Source: DATJQF01 sp035505995
GTDB taxonomy: Bacteria > Bacteroidota > Bacteroidia > Bacteroidales > FEN-979
NCBI GenBank assembly: GCA_035505995.1
Contig: DATJQF010000138.1
Coordinates: 1 to 8,153, forward strand
Direction of reading: 5' to 3'
Length of the DNA: 8,153 nucleotides
A program made the translations under genes and the position numbers. The notes below the pieces were generated by a model that had not been told where the DNA came from, searched no databases, and saw only the letters and a program-made list of their open reading frames with translations. Below, one piece after another: positions 7,433-8,153 of this stretch (position 1 is the first letter of the stretch; each line of letters opens with the position of its first letter).

Positions 7433-7440
7433 CAAAATTA
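7433..7440 (-). promoter_or_regulatory. Possible Bacteroidota -7 promoter element (TAATTTTG)
   Basis: On the - strand, TAATTTTG matches the Bacteroidota -7 consensus TAnnTTTG exactly and ends 17 bases before the ATG of the TMTC-like gene. No TTTG -33 element lies at the usual ~19-base spacing upstream, which runs back into the 3' end of ksgA. If real, it would start the TMTC-ligase(-receptor) unit separately from ksgA. Confidence 0.35.
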
Positions 7441-7452
7441 TGGAATTTTTTA

Positions 7453-8153
7453 TCAGGGCCGGAGCGCCTGTGCGAGGCGCGTAAAATCGGCTACTGAAAG
7501 CTGCTCGGCACGGAGGGAGGCCAGTTCCTTCACGCCGGCGGGGAGCTCCCCGAATTTTTCTTTCAGGGCATTCCGGAGGGTTTTTCTCCGCTGGTTGAAA
7601 GCCGTTTTCACCAGGGAGAAGAAAAGCTCCTCCTCGCACGGAAGCTTGTCCGTTCCATTCCTGCGGAGTCTCATGACGGCCGAAGTCACCTTGGGCGGAG
7701 GGAAAAAGAGATGCGGGTCCACCCTGAAAAGGATCTCAATTCTATAATAGGCCTGCAGCAGGACGCTCAGGATACCGTATGTTTTGTTTCCCGGAGGGGA
7801 GGCGATCCTTTCCGCCACCTCCTTCTGGAACATGCCCACCACTTCCGGCACCCGGTCGCGGAATTCCAGCACCCGGAAAAGGATCTGGCTGGAGATATTG
7901 TAGGGAAAATTCCCGATCACGGCAAACGGGGACGGGAGCCGGGACAGGTCAAACTCCAGGAAATCCCCGGTGATGAATCGCTCCCCGGCATCCGGAAATT
8001 GAGTTTTGAGAAAGCTGACCGCTTCCGGATCTATTTCAAAGCAATACAGAGATGTTTCTTTTCTTTGCAACAGATGGCGGGTCAGGACGCCCGTTACGGG
8101 CCCCACCTCCACAATATGCCGGTGCTCCGGGGAAAGGCTCCGCGCGATCTTTC
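7453..8153 (-). CDS. ksgA: 16S rRNA adenine dimethyltransferase KsgA/RsmA, N-terminus cut by the window edge
   Basis: The gene encodes the SAM-dependent enzyme that N6-dimethylates the two adjacent adenines in the 3'-terminal helix of 16S rRNA, a late step of small-subunit maturation. About 232 residues are visible and the frame is open to 8153, so roughly 30 N-terminal residues are missing; the GTG at 8112 is internal. Counting from that codon, motif I is EVGPVTGVLT (2-11), the acidic motif is CFEID (24-28), ITGDFLEF is at 47-54, the catalytic NFPYNISS (NxPY) is at 68-75 and FFPPPKVTSAVMR is at 137-149. The C-terminal rRNA-binding region has NQRRKTLRNALK (173-184) and RAEQLSVADFTRLAQAL (201-217). 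All are diagnostic for the family. Oddly, the usually invariant GPG of motif I reads GPV. The gene is the first visible one of the leftward run, 37 bases before the TMTC-like gene. Confidence 0.95.
   Translation of the reverse strand, partial: KIARSLSPEHRHIVEVGPVTGVLTRHLLQRKETSLYCFEIDPEAVSFLKTQFPDAGERFITGDFLEFDLSRLPSPFAVIGNFPYNISSQILFRVLEFRDRVPEVVGMFQKEVAERIASPPGNKTYGILSVLLQAYYRIEILFRVDPHLFFPPPKVTSAVMRLRRNGTDKLPCEEELFFSLVKTAFNQRRKTLRNALKEKFGELPAGVKELASLRAEQLSVADFTRLAQALRP

Overview
The window is chromosomal DNA from a member of the Bacteroidota, probably an environmental Bacteroidales-like lineage of moderate to high GC. The evidence is a TonB-dependent receptor with an N-terminal carboxypeptidase-regulatory-like domain, the absence of strong Shine-Dalgarno sequences, and a TAnnTTTG-type -7 element before one gene. 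This is inferred from gene families, not from a database match.

Layout. The left end (1-1017, + strand) is the C-terminal part of a radical SAM protein, cut by the window edge. Everything else is on the - strand and reads from right to left. It starts with ksgA/rsmA (16S rRNA dimethyltransferase, 8153-7453, N-terminus cut off), followed after 37 bases by a TMTC-like membrane protein: a GT-C-type multipass domain with C-terminal TPRs (7415-5373). Next comes a fatty-acyl-AMP-ligase-like adenylating enzyme (5376-3688), whose TTG start overlaps the preceding stop. After an 88-base gap there is a TonB-dependent outer-membrane receptor (3599-1191). Immediately after the receptor stop lies a 5'-truncated remnant of a second AMP-ligase gene (about 1190-995), convergent with the radical SAM gene and overlapping its last 23 bases.

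The most notable feature is this remnant. It is collinear with the last ~55 residues of the intact ligase, ends at the same relative stop codon and keeps the A10 lysine motif. A 136-base core (1029-1164 against 3722-3857) differs at only 7 positions, while the flanks are diverged in DNA. The receptor gene is therefore bracketed by two copies of the ligase 3' end. This suggests a former tandem or paralogous ligase pair, most of one copy being lost, with recent exchange or duplication limited to the core.

How the genes may work together. KsgA is housekeeping. The TMTC-like protein and the ligase look translationally coupled, so acyl activation and a membrane glycosyl-transfer step may belong to one envelope-related process. 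The radical SAM enzyme next to the remnant might belong to the same or an adjoining lipid or natural-product locus. No acyl carrier protein, SusD partner or other decisive partner is visible, so the pathway is not identified. I saw no tRNA, rRNA, CRISPR array, transposase or convincing terminator.
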